Positions 52,897-62,212 of a DNA stretch of 64,000 bases are shown here, one piece after another. The stretch covers positions 1 through 64,000 of the forward strand of contig JAJTUP010000071.1 of assembly GCA_021399435.1 (NCBI GenBank). Reading direction: 5' to 3'. Position numbers and translations under genes: made by a program. The stretch is from Diaporthe sp. PMI_573. Lineage: Eukaryota > Ascomycota > Sordariomycetes > Diaporthales > Diaporthaceae. Position 1 is the first letter of the stretch; every line of letters starts with the position of its first letter. The notes under the pieces were generated by a model. The model ran no database searches. It worked only from the letters and a program-made list of their open reading frames with translations, and was not told the origin of the DNA.

Positions 52897-53052
52897 GCTG
52901 TGGGATAGGCTCATGTGGGAGACCCTCCTGCGAGTGACCACCCTATGGGATCAAATTCTTCTCAGCTATCCTCCTCTGGAGTAACCTCACATGGAACAAC
53001 ATCCTGTAGCACAGCCTCATATAGAACAACCCCCTATAGAATAATCTCCTAT
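52897..53052 (-). repeat. 15-bp minisatellite locus 3
   Basis: Reverse orientation units (cctcatatagaacaa, cccctatagaataat). It begins within a few bases of the aminopeptidase stop codon, so it probably forms the 3' UTR of that mRNA. Confidence 0.7.
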
Positions 53053-53089
53053 AATAAGTGGTTCTGTTTTTAATCAGTGTATATATGCT

Positions 53090-53520
53090 TCTTAAGCACT
53101 ATATAGGCTGTCTCTTTATACAGTAGTAAACGATTAAACACCCAGCGTTTTTTAAAAAACAATAATGCCGATAACAGTAGGTTTAAAATACAATTATGGC
53201 ACGTGGCCCAAAAAACATTAACAGCCTCGTAACAACTATATAGATAAAGCTAGCAAAAACCGCTTTAGCGGCACTATAGACTAAAAAGTAGGGCAATTGG
53301 TTATACAGCAAAGACTAAAATACTCTTAATATACAGGGTATACTTTTAATTCATGTAAAAAGACGACTTTTAAAGCGTTGGGTAAGGATTCTTTAAGTAA
53401 GTTTAAGGTCTGTGTATATTATCAAAGAGATACAAGTTAATACAGCAAACTTGCTCTAGGATTTAGGTAGCCTTACTATATTGTTGCATTTGCAAAACGT
53501 AAGTTAAGTAAGGTTACCGT
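53090..53520. mobile_element. AT-rich RIP-like transposon remnant, class unknown
   Basis: Local A/T enrichment with many TA dinucleotides and no open frame, unlike both flanks. No terminal repeats or transposase motif could be read. Confidence 0.3.
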
Positions 53521-54243
53521 TTAAAATGTGTAAAGAGGATAACTGTTATCCCGACCATGTAGGACCTTTTGTGCAGCTGTCGCAGTAGATTACGGCGGCT
53601 GCAGCCAACAGAGAGGTCGCGCCACACATAGACAATAATTTGGCAACCAATAAAGGTCAGCGCCTGCAACGCACCGGTCGGCGCCGTGGGGTTAATGTGT
53701 TTAACGCAGAGACGGACATAAATGATGTTAATGGTAGAGGGTGGGGCACAGTACGGCAGATATAAGGAGTGGGATCCGTAAAAAAACAATCGAGCGTGGA
53801 AGCATGCCATGAACCAGGTTTGAGGGAACTTGGCGTAGTGGTATGTTTCCCCAGGCCATTCCCCCCTCTGGCTGGGCAAGCGTTCTTCAGACGAAATTTG
53901 CAGTGGTCGCAGATTCGATTATAAAGGGTACTTTCATGTGATAAAGCTTAGGTTTGTGTTCAACTTTGGTTGATTAAACACAAAGACCTTGTCCCTTACT
54001 TCTTTGATGTAGGTAGCTTATGGAATCACATGCCTCATAGGATTGTATCCATGTCAAAAGGTCATTCTGCTGTATAGTAAAGTACAATACAGTACAACAG
54101 CTGTCACTAATGATTTATATATCCTGTATCTTTGTCCCAACAATATTTTGACTCAAGCGAGTTACACTGAGCTTTCACTACTGTCAGTCACCCTGCAAAC
54201 TAACAGGTCTACTTCTAAATTTATCCAACTGTAAACTATCAAG

Positions 54244-54693
54244 ATGCCTGGAGAGCAGGATGCCGCGCACGAGAAGGTTCAACTCAAATGCAACGATGGC
54301 GGCATCGTACGAGTTGACCTGCCGATTGCTGAGCGCTCCATCCTTCTCAAGAACCTGATTGACGATTTGGGTCTTGAAGCGGCCACGGCCCAGCCTGTGC
54401 CCCTCCCAAACGTAACCAGCCCGGTCCTCGAGAAAATTGTCGAGTGGTGCATACATTACCGTCACGGTCCACTCTCCACACAACATCTCAAAGACGAGTC
54501 CCGTAATGCTGCAATCGATGGGTGGGATCAGAAGTACATGGAGGTAGATGAGGAGATGCTCTTTGAGATTATTGTCGCTGCCAATTACATGGACATCAAG
54601 GCACTCCTCAACCTCGGGTGCAAGAGTGTTGCGAATATGATCAAGGGAAAGACTCCAGAGGAGATCCGTCGGAGAGAGCAAAAAGATGAATAG
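54244..54693 (+). CDS. Skp1-like protein lacking the C-terminal F-box-binding tail
   Basis: Single exon, 149 aa. The Skp1 BTB/POZ part is clear: [11 protein letters not shown] near residue 20; [17 protein letters not shown] near 52-68; W-D-Q-K-Y-M-E-V-D near 93; and [14 protein letters not shown]. The homology ends at G-K-T-P-E-E-I-R-R, then reads R-E-Q-K-D-E and stops. Ordinary Skp1 continues for about 20 more residues (F-N-I-x-N-D-F-T, N-E-W-C type), which form the last helices that hold the F-box. The stop is about 60 bp before a Rep-A repeat. It may be a partial retro-copy or duplicate; cullin binding could remain while F-box binding is impaired. Confidence 0.8.
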   Translation: MPGEQDAAHEKVQLKCNDGGIVRVDLPIAERSILLKNLIDDLGLEAATAQPVPLPNVTSPVLEKIVEWCIHYRHGPLSTQHLKDESRNAAIDGWDQKYMEVDEEMLFEIIVAANYMDIKALLNLGCKSVANMIKGKTPEEIRRREQKDE

Positions 54694-54756
54694 CCCGATA
54701 TAAGTCTACCATCAATATTACCATTGCCAACTCTGAAGGTTAGTGCCTTCAGCAGT

Positions 54757-55254
54757 GTGTGTGTGTACGGCAGGGTCGCAGCAGGGTGCCTGGAGGCGAG
54801 TTGGGACGATTGAGAGTGGTTCGGACAACTTTGCATTGAATTTGAGTGGGCTTCTGTCAGCCCTCCTCACAGTCCCTCCGACATCATCTCACCCGTGGGC
54901 ACGCGTGGGTTGGCTCTGGTGCAGGAATGGCGAGGCCGGAAAATTCGGCCCTCAGACCCACTATCTTTGGCTTTAAATAACCCGCCAACCCTAACCCTGA
55001 CAGTAACCAAACTAAATACAGATAAACTTCAGAAATCAGACTATCTAATGAGCTAAGTTACATGCTTTTTGGGTAAGAAATAAGGGGAATGCAGAGGTAC
55101 GAAGTTAGGGTCTTAAAACAGCCCAAAAAATCGGCTCACGGCCACCAAACTCATCTGCCGGCGTGCACGCCCCATGGGCACTTAGAGGAAATCCAGTGCC
55201 AAGTCTAGGGTAACTCCCTACGTGCAGCGCCCACACAAGCGTTTCCGTTTAACA
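54757..55254 (+). repeat. Rep-A copy 4, least mutated
   Basis: Reference copy for the family. Contains the inverted repeat GGCCG-gaaaatt-CGGCC (about 54,933-54,949), TTTAAATAACC, CCCTAACCCT near 54,988 and the end ccgtttaaca. Few C-to-T changes relative to copies 1-3. A (tg)n run lies at its left end. Its 77-codon ORF is shared with copy 1 only as sequence similarity with many changes, and is not a supported gene. Confidence 0.75.
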
Positions 55255-55256
55255 AT

Positions 55257-55552
55257 ACTATTTATTAATAATAAGTATATTTTATATAGTCTATCTTTTT
55301 AGCCTGGCTTATTTGGTTTATTGCTAGATTATTGGTAATCTAGGTAATCTAGAGTAATCTATAATGTTTGGTTTATAGAGGCTTACTGCTAAGGCCTGGT
55401 AATTTAAGTAATCTGTTATATAATAGATCTTTCTGGTAACATGCTGTAGGGGCTGTGTCTGTTGTGCCTTATTGTCTGGCCTGTTTTGCTGGCCGAGTGG
55501 AACTGTTTTAGGTTAGGACTAACTGTTGGTTTTATTTCTGTCAGGGTCGTGA
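55257..55552 (-). repeat. LTR-like fragment related to 3,000-3,233
   Basis: Ends gtcgtgaca like the block at 3,225-3,233. Carries the same words (taatctag/taatccag, ggcttact, ggcctg, ggctgg) in similar order. A/T-shifted. It abuts Rep-A copy 4 directly. Confidence 0.45.
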
Positions 55553-55654
55553 CATTAGGGCTGTTGAAGAGTAGTCGGAAGGTTGAGCAGATAGTAGACA
55601 GACTTATAAACATTTGATAAAAAAATACAGTATGGCCGAAGCCTTTTTATAATA

Positions 55655-55832
55655 AATGCCTCCTCTGAATAGCCTCCTACTAGATGCCCTCCTTTTAGAG
55701 ACCGTCCTATGGAACAACCTCCTATGGGATAGCCTCCTATATGACAACCTCCTACGAAATAACCTCCTATGGAATGACCTCACATAGAATAATCTCCTAC
55801 AGGGTAACCTCCTGTGGAATAACATTATATGC
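55655..55832 (-). repeat. 15-bp minisatellite locus 4
   Basis: About twelve reverse-orientation units (cctatggaacaacct, cctatgggatagcct, cctacagggtaacct). The reverse complement of 55,883-55,910 carries the head module (acaacaacacagccacacttt), on the correct side for this orientation. Confidence 0.8.
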
Positions 55833-56674
55833 GAAAACGGGTCAGCGAGCCAAAGGGGCTCCGTGACGACGTTTTCGCAATTCTTGAAAGTGTGGCTGTG
55901 TTGTTGTAATAGTATGTGTGAAAGTAGGGGACAATAGTCCGGCATGGAATGAAGATGTGACAGTGGGTACTGTTCTCAGCCAACGCTGCTATATCAAACA
56001 GGTGGGGAAGGGTCCACGGGAACGACAAGTCACCTCATTGCATTGAACATCGCGAAAAGACTGTCTTTTGAACCAGTGTAGTATCAAGTGTAGGAAGCTT
56101 GAAGGGCGCTCCTTGGCTCACATTCAAATTATCCCTGGGGTGTGATGATGTGCATGGCTCCTTTGTGGAGCCACTTAAGCTTTGCCGGCCCGTCGGGTAA
56201 AGTCTCGCCTGAGACCCACATGTCAATCCAGTGGGGCTGTTGTACTTAATTCAAGCATGTGGAACCTGTTCGTGCAGGGGGCAGGGGCATCAGATCCTCC
56301 ACTTGGCACGTTGTGCTTAATTTTATTCTGGTGCGGTAAAGCATGCCATGTGACGTGCAAATTTTGAGCAGTGTCTGACAAAAGCCACATGATGATTCAA
56401 AACAATTGATTTCTAGGCCTAGGGTAATATAGATCTAGTCGGACGCGATGTGTAATGCCCGTGAAATCCAAAAAGGCCCACCGCACGGGCAGCAAGGAAG
56501 ACCTCCATGCTTTCGAAGAAGTGCCTTCGAGATCAAATTGACACGATGTATTGTGATACTTGCTTTTCAAAAACTTAAATGTTGTCGCTGAACAGACTCT
56601 TAGCATATACCCCTCCTTACGAGGACGCCAGCAAGACTAAAGAAAACACAGAACGTACATGAGTTACCGCCATT
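55833..56674. other. Gene-free stretch downstream of the Cys-rich gene
   Basis: Contains the head module of minisatellite locus 4 (about 55,870-55,925) and the 3' flank of the miniprotein gene. No other gene seen. Confidence 0.4.
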
Positions 56675-56935
56675 CTATTGCGTAGTAGGTCCCTTGCAGG
56701 ACATCCGGCCGAGCGAGGTGATGTAGCTGATACAGTTGTAAGATCCACCAGCAGCACACGGCTTGTCGTCCTTGCCGCGCTTGGCGTCTGCGCAGACGCG
56801 GTTGCAGTCGCCGTCGGATGGCGAGACGACACAGCAGTGAGAGCCATCCGCAAAATGGCACTGGCAGTTTGAGCAAGCTTGCACGGCGAGGGCCATGGCC
56901 AGCAGAGAAAGGGCGAATGAGACGACGCGAACCAT
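56675..56935 (-). CDS. Secreted cysteine-rich small protein, 86 aa
   Basis: Single exon. ATG at 56,935 chosen because it directly opens a signal peptide (M-V-R-V-V-S-F-A-L-S-L-L-A-M-A-L-A-V-Q-A); the frame extends 17 residues upstream, but that stretch is not signal-like. The mature part has ten cysteines in about 65 residues, including an adjacent C-C pair (H-C-C-V-V), so up to five disulfides. No family recognised. Size, secretion signal and Cys content fit effector, antimicrobial or surface miniproteins, but nothing shows which. It lies in a repeat-flanked, gene-poor interval, typical for fast-evolving secreted proteins. Confidence 0.75.
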   Translation of the reverse strand: MVRVVSFALSLLAMALAVQACSNCQCHFADGSHCCVVSPSDGDCNRVCADAKRGKDDKPCAAGGSYNCISYITSLGRMSCKGPTTQ

Positions 56936-57848
56936 CTTCAAGGCTTGTGAATGTGTAGAAGGATAGAACAGAGAAAATATCTTCAAAAGACAATTGCCAA
57001 TGGAGGTCAGAAATTGGAGACAGATGATGAGCTGGCTTGACTGTCACGACCAAAGATTATCGGTGGCCTTGCGGCTTTCTCACATTGTTTATATACCTCC
57101 AAAAAGTATTTCAGTTCCACCGGACCAGAAGGATTCCGATAAACCTGAGTCGTTCACTTCCACCTAAACCACATTCAGGATGTCGCTTGCTGAGTTGTCA
57201 TACCACGGTGGTATGGACGAACACGGACAAACTGGTAAGGTCGTTGTGGAGAGACCCGCTTCGCAGCAACACAACAGCACCTTGAAGGCTAGGCTAGAGA
57301 ATCCAGGGAGTCAGGACCTCCACCAATGGTAATAACATGCTAGGGCTGTCCGTTGTTCAAAAAGGATCAATAACAGCCTTCAGGATCGATGTCGGACTAG
57401 GAGTTTAGAGCACACTCCTAAGTGTTGGCGCCGAAGAGGCAGCAACAAGAACATCTTCAGTTATCTCAGAGTTTCTTGCCAAGAACTGTCATGACGATGC
57501 ACGTGGACTAGTTCCTGCTTCATACGCGGAATTGTGCCGCACGGGTTGTGCATCTCCGTCAACACGGCCGGACGCTATCCGAATGCGACGCAGTTCTCCA
57601 CTCGAGCCACCGCGTGTGCCTCTTACAATGACTCGAGTTCGCCGTTCTCCCGGCGCAACGCGACAATAGAGCTCGCTACAGGACAACTGGGTAGAGCTAA
57701 GCCGAGCCCCGGGGGCTCAGCAGTAACATTGACGATTAACTAGTGATGCCGCTACTTCTGTTGCAGACATGAATATTGCATTCCCGAAACCGCTGGACCT
57801 CCTTCAACGCTGATGGATTCCTCTGACATGAGCGAACTGAGGCTTGAC
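56936..57848. other. Promoter of the Cys-rich gene and 3' flank of the Pro/Gln-rich gene
   Basis: About 0.9 kb. Small unrelated ORFs near 57,500-57,740 are not supported as genes. Confidence 0.4.
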
Positions 57849-59537
57849 TTACATGTCAGGCCTAGGCATACTGAACCACTTGACGCTGTCCCTCTGTGCC
57901 TCCTGAAGCGTAGGACCCTGCTCCCGGCGCTCTCGTTCTTTCCTCTCCCGAGCCTCCCTCAGGAACTCCTCCATCTTTTCAATGCTCGCAGTCTCCCAGT
58001 CCCGGACGGTGTAGCGGTCGTAATCGCAGAGCAAGATGCCCATCTCGAGTTCGCGGGCGTAGCGGGCTCTGAGGAGCTCTTCCAGCTCATTCTCGAGCAA
58101 GGGGCGGCGGCCGGGCCGGGCGATGAACAACTCGATGGCATCGCACAGCTCTTCCATGTGGTTGAAGAATATGAGGATTCTGCCGAAACTGGCACCTGCG
58201 AGAACGGCCTTGAGCCGTCTGATGGCCTCGGACCACTCCAGTTTCTCCTTCCGCTGGGGCACAGGCTGGCTGGTGTCTGAGAGGTTCAAATTAGAGATCG
58301 TTGAGTGCGCTTCAACATTGGGGTGTCTCTTACCTGGCTCAATCACGAAATCGGTCTGGATTTTGTCTAGTTCATGCTGAGGGAGGTGTTCGGGTTCATC
58401 ACTCTGCGCCGGGGTGGAGGGCTCTTGGAGACTCGGGATGACTTGACTGGCGTTTGTAACCGGTTGAGGAAGCTGCTGGGCTGGAGACTCGGAATCAAGC
58501 TTCTGTCTCTTAGCAGACTGCTGAGAGGGAGGTTGGTCCGCACGACGCTTCCCTTTGGTGTCCGTGGCGAGAAGGTTCGTCGGCAGACCGGGGCGGGTCG
58601 GCGGCAGACCAGGAACGCTGCGGTTGGAGACTGCAGGCGGGTCTGCGACGCCATTGTAGACTGGCTGAGGACGGATAATGGTGCTTGGGGTGTTCACAGG
58701 CAAGTTGTACCGGCTTGTTGTTGGCTGGGGCTGGGGGGCCGATCCAACGCCGCCGCCCTGGCGTGGCGCAAGGACCCTATTTGGTGGCATGTACGGAGGA
58801 GAAGGGCGACGGTGGGAGCCAGGGCCGGCCGGGGGTACGTTTCGACCGGCACCTGCAGGTGCGTCTTGGTTTTGGCCCATATTCTGGCTGGAGCTGCGAA
58901 TAACAAGTGTTGTGCTGTGGTCTGGAGGCGTCGTTTGTGGTGTTAAATGTGCTGCATGTGGTTGTTGCGGAAACGGGATCGGAGCATTGAAATGTGGTCC
59001 TGAGTTATCCCAGGGGGAAGTGCTGGGTTGCACATATTGGAAGGAGCCATTGCTGTTGACAGGATGATTGTGCCTTTGAGATCCTGCTGTTTCGTTTGCA
59101 CTGGAAGCCGCAGCCCGCTGTGCTGGGACTCCCAGCCAGCCCCGGTTGGGCCCACGGCGGGTTGTCGATATGCTGCGTGGTGGTTGGGGAACAAGGTCGG
59201 AGGTATACAGGCCGCCTGCTGATTGATCCCACAGGGGTTGGAATCCTTGCTGCGTAGGAGTAAGAAAGACTTGGGGGGATGAGACGGTGAAATTTTGGGG
59301 AACGGGGTAGCCAGACTGGCCTTCAGGCTGCGGATAGTCCTGATGGAAGGGCGCTTGAGGGAATGGCGCTTGAGGGAAAGGACCTTGAAGGAAGGGCCCT
59401 TGAGGTAAAGGCGTTTGAGGTAAAGGCACTTGAGGGAACGGCGCCTGAGGTAAAGGCATTTGAGGCAATGGCGCCTGAGGTAAAGGCGCTTGAGATAAAG
59501 GCGCTTGAGGATGCGCCTGCCCAGCAGAGTTGTCCAT
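57849..59537 (-). CDS. Pro/Gln-rich low-complexity protein with pentapeptide repeats
   Basis: Frame from ATG 59,537 to 57,849, about 562 aa; the frame is open 52 codons further upstream, but the leader is not protein-like. Residues 5-70 are eleven or more P-Q-x-P-[LF] pentapeptides from a 15-bp minisatellite. A long disordered Pro/Gln/Ser stretch follows, with a bipartite nuclear signal K-G-K-R-R...K-R-Q-K-L near residue 375. The C-terminal 130 residues form a charged helical domain (L-E-W-S-E-A-I-R-R-L-K-A-V-L, then E-L-E-E-L-L-R-A-R-Y-A-R-E-L). A 57-nt GT...AG segment (gtaagagaca to ctctcag, near 58,280-58,335) could be an in-frame intron. Likely nuclear or RNA/transcription related by composition only; no family recognised. 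Confidence 0.7.
   Translation of the reverse strand: MDNSAGQAHPQAPLSQAPLPQAPLPQMPLPQAPFPQVPLPQTPLPQGPFLQGPFPQAPFPQAPFHQDYPQPEGQSGYPVPQNFTVSSPQVFLTPTQQGFQPLWDQSAGGLYTSDLVPQPPRSISTTRRGPNRGWLGVPAQRAAASSANETAGSQRHNHPVNSNGSFQYVQPSTSPWDNSGPHFNAPIPFPQQPHAAHLTPQTTPPDHSTTLVIRSSSQNMGQNQDAPAGAGRNVPPAGPGSHRRPSPPYMPPNRVLAPRQGGGVGSAPQPQPTTSRYNLPVNTPSTIIRPQPVYNGVADPPAVSNRSVPGLPPTRPGLPTNLLATDTKGKRRADQPPSQQSAKRQKLDSESPAQQLPQPVTNASQVIPSLQEPSTPAQSDEPEHLPQHELDKIQTDFVIEPGKRHPNVEAHSTISNLNLSDTSQPVPQRKEKLEWSEAIRRLKAVLAGASFGRILIFFNHMEELCDAIELFIARPGRRPLLENELEELLRARYARELEMGILLCDYDRYTVRDWETASIEKMEEFLREARERKERERREQGPTLQEAQRDSVKWFSMPRPDM
59354..59518 (-). repeat. 15-bp coding minisatellite (11 units)
   Basis: Units such as cttgagggaatggcg and cctgaggtaaaggcg encode P-Q-A-P-[LF] pentapeptides at the N-terminus of the Pro/Gln-rich protein. 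Confidence 0.85.
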
Positions 59538-60084
59538 GACTACTGATACACGGATGGCAGTAAATAAGCAGTGAAGATTGGGTGGGTTGGGTTGATGCAG
59601 GAAGGAAGGGCGAGAGGAAACTGGGAAAGAATGACGGAGGTGGTAGGTTGGGAATTTATACAATCCAGAAATTGCAAAAATTGAAGGAAACATTGAAGAC
59701 GGACGGCCCAGAGAGGTGAATTGTTTTCAATTCCATTCCAGCGATAAGAGCCCGGTGCAGGGCTATGGCCTGACCAGAGCCGACAAGATTCATTTAGCTG
59801 CCCACGTGTTAAATTCACTTTTCAATTCACCTTGACAAAATATTTCTTCTTGTGCGTGTTAAGTGTCTACCATAGGCACGCTAAGCTGTGAAGTCGGGCA
59901 GCAGTGCGAACATCGGCGGCAAGCTCAAACAGAATATTTCAACCTGGACCTTGTCATGTGCGTCTGTGACGTCGGTATTTGGGTCCAAACTCTTGCTTTC
60001 ACATACATTTTTACGGTAGCAGAGCCACATTCCCAAAAACAATACAATCAAAAAAGTCATTATGGAGCCACTGCTCGCCTATCC

Positions 60085-60236
60085 CTGGTCTGGTTATTCT
60101 GTAGGAAGTCGTTACATAGAAGACTTTCCGACGAGAGGTCTTCCTATGAGAGGTTATTCTATAGGAGGTTGGCCCATAGGAGATTAGGACATACCTAGGT
60201 AGGAGGTTGGCCTATGGGATGTTGTTCTATAGATGC
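60085..60236 (+). repeat. 15-bp minisatellite locus 5
   Basis: Units such as ctgtaggaagtcgtt, cctatgagaggttat and ccataggagattagg. Diverged head-like sequence (agagccacattccc) near 60,020; the tail module follows directly. Confidence 0.75.
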
Positions 60237-60239
60237 TGT

Positions 60240-60270
60240 GGCCGCGAAGCGGACACCCGAGCAAAGCTCG
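60240..60270 (+). repeat. Shared GC-rich tail module, copy 2
   Basis: ggccgcgaagcggacacccg (60,240-60,259), followed by the inverted repeat cgagc-aaa-gctcg (60,258-60,270). The first 20 nt match 49,510-49,529. Confidence 0.75.
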
Positions 60271-61484
60271 ATGGTGTGCATTGTGTACCTAGGTATGTTG
60301 AGAAGGGCCTTGAAATACTGTTGTATCGAACCTCTTGGATTCTTACTGTATTGGGAGGTATAGGATTAAGTTTGAGGGCTGGTAGTGAAGCAGTATATAT
60401 TTGTGGGGGTGGTAGTAGCAAGTGATGATGTCCGTGGCGGGTCAGCCATGAGGGGACCGCCAGTCGAATAAACAATGAGTGCTGCTTTTCGTATGCATAG
60501 CGAGTGAAGAGTTGCCCATGTAATCGGAAATAAACGGTGCAAGAGTAGAGGCAGCCATGAGTGTTGGTGGTGGCTGAACCCATCTTGAGAGAACCACCTT
60601 TGGCAATTCAAAATCGAAGCCGATGGCTCTTGAGAGATGTGCGCCGATAATACGACATCGGTGTCACGGCACAGCCAACCACCATGCAAGCCCGCCATCG
60701 TCATCCCAACGTCCCTGACTTCAATGGAATCTCAATACAGTGACCAGGTATGCAAGCTCTCTATCAGACATTAACTATCACAACGCTCAGATTCCGTCCC
60801 CGGGCCGGGTTCGCCCTGATAGAGCGTACACGGGTGGCTCCTCCAAGCTTCCCCCTAATACTCCGCAGAAAATACGTATGAAAGGAGAATGTGTTGCATG
60901 TTTTGCCTGCTTGTCTTTCGCTACCGCCTATCCCCAGTTGTTTCAGTGTTTCATGGCTCCTCCACAACATACCGTCAAATGATCACGGCTTTGCTAGCAA
61001 CTTATAGCGCGGGAAACCCGACTTACAGACATGTATCAATCTCGCAGGCATGGTTGCACCTGACGAGAAAAAAAAAACAATCGGCACCATTTCGCCCAAG
61101 AAATCATGCTGTCGCCCACCGGTCATGGGTTCATTTCATGGCACTGGTTTCTGGCCGGCGTACAGCCTTGCGTCGTCTAGCCGGCAGTCGGCGTGCAGCT
61201 GTCATAGCAGGACCCCTGTCGGCTACCGTGTGGATACAGTGTCTGGACTGTACGTAAAACACGGTGTATGTCGAATTTTACGCAGCTAAAATTTCTGAAC
61301 GGCTATCATTCTCACATGCATTCAGTGGCGCATTGCATCAAACACACCTCTTCGCATCCACAATATCTCGTCATTTACAACCAAACGGTATCACTCATTC
61401 TCACACCATCTGATCTGATCTAATTTGATCACATTTCCACAGCGTCACAGCCTCAAGTTCTCCAAACACACCGACTCCACAAAA

Positions 61485-62212
61485 ATGGCACCCAAACTGA
61501 GCGAGGATGACATCGACGACATCATCTATTTCGCACGAGCCAACGAGGTCGCAGATCTCAACGAGACACTATCAACACTATCGTCACGCGAGGGCGTGTC
61601 CGCAGCCGAGATCATAATAGCAGCCAGGGACGAGGGCAAGTCCACATGTCTCCACATGGCAACGGGCAACGGCAACATCGGTATACAGCACCCCATCTCA
61701 TCTGCCAGCACACTCATCCACGCCTCCCTTGGTCTCCCCGCAGATAAAGCTTCATATGAAGAAAGATAGCAAAGCACATCACTAACACCCGTTTTACAGA
61801 AATTGTAAAGACAATCCTCAGCCACTTCGCAGACCGGCCAGAGGGGGAGAAGCAAGGCCTGCTGGACGCGCAGAACGAGTTCGGCAACACGGGCCTGCAC
61901 TGGGCGGCACTAGGGGGCCACCTTGACCTCGTAAAGCTGCTCGTAGCCGAGGGTGCCTCGCCCGCCATCGCCAACGACAAGAACTACGTGCCGCTGGACT
62001 CGGCGAGCTTCGGCGAGAAGCACGACGTGGTGGACTTCTTCCTGGCGCAGATGGAGAAGCTCGAGACGCAGAACGGGGAGGCGGGGCTGGGGAAGGCTAC
62101 CGAGGGGGTCGAGGTCAGTGGCGGTGGGAGCGGTGGGGATGGCGAGGAAGAGGAGTTTGTGATGAGGGCTGGGGACACGAGTGAGGGCGGCCAGGGAGGC
62201 AGTGCTCCATGA
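61485..62212 (+). CDS. YAR1: Ankyrin-repeat protein, YAR1-like
   Basis: Exon 1 61,485-61,680, intron 61,681-61,799 (119 nt, gtatac...tacag), exon 2 61,800-62,212; 202 aa. The N-terminus L-S-E-D-D-I-D-D-I-I-Y-F-A-R and the two or three ankyrin repeats (S-T-C-L-H-M-A-T-G-N-G-N; N-T-G-L-H-W-A-A-L-G-G-H-L-D-L-V-K-L-L) match the fungal Yar1 layout. In yeast Yar1 chaperones ribosomal protein Rps3 to the 40S precursor. The C-terminus is acidic and Gly-rich (E-E-E-E-F), as in that family. Assignment rests on layout and size; another short ankyrin protein is the alternative. Confidence 0.8.

Larger units (their letters stand above)
52897..54243. other. Gene-free stretch: minisatellite locus 3, then AT-rich relic
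   Basis: The minisatellite starts directly after the aminopeptidase stop. 53,090-53,520 is AT-rich and RIP-like, with a perfect palindrome ccgctttagcgg and no open frame. 53,560-53,880 is of normal composition without a recognisable gene. The last part is the Skp1-like promoter. Confidence 0.5.
59538..61484. other. Gene-free stretch of about 1.9 kb with minisatellite locus 5
   Basis: Minisatellite locus 5 and its tail module at 60,085-60,270. No supported gene elsewhere. 61,300-61,480 is the YAR1-like promoter and leader, pyrimidine-rich with CACA runs. Confidence 0.5.

Noticed and set aside
54988..54998. Interstitial telomere
   Set aside because: Only two hexamers, present in every Rep-A copy, so it is part of the repeat and not a telomere scar.
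55604..55945. Arg-rich 5-residue-repeat ORF over minisatellite locus 4, and similar ones at 49,260 and 60,090
   Set aside because: Any 15-bp array gives pentapeptide repeats in open frames. Frames differ among loci and none has gene context.
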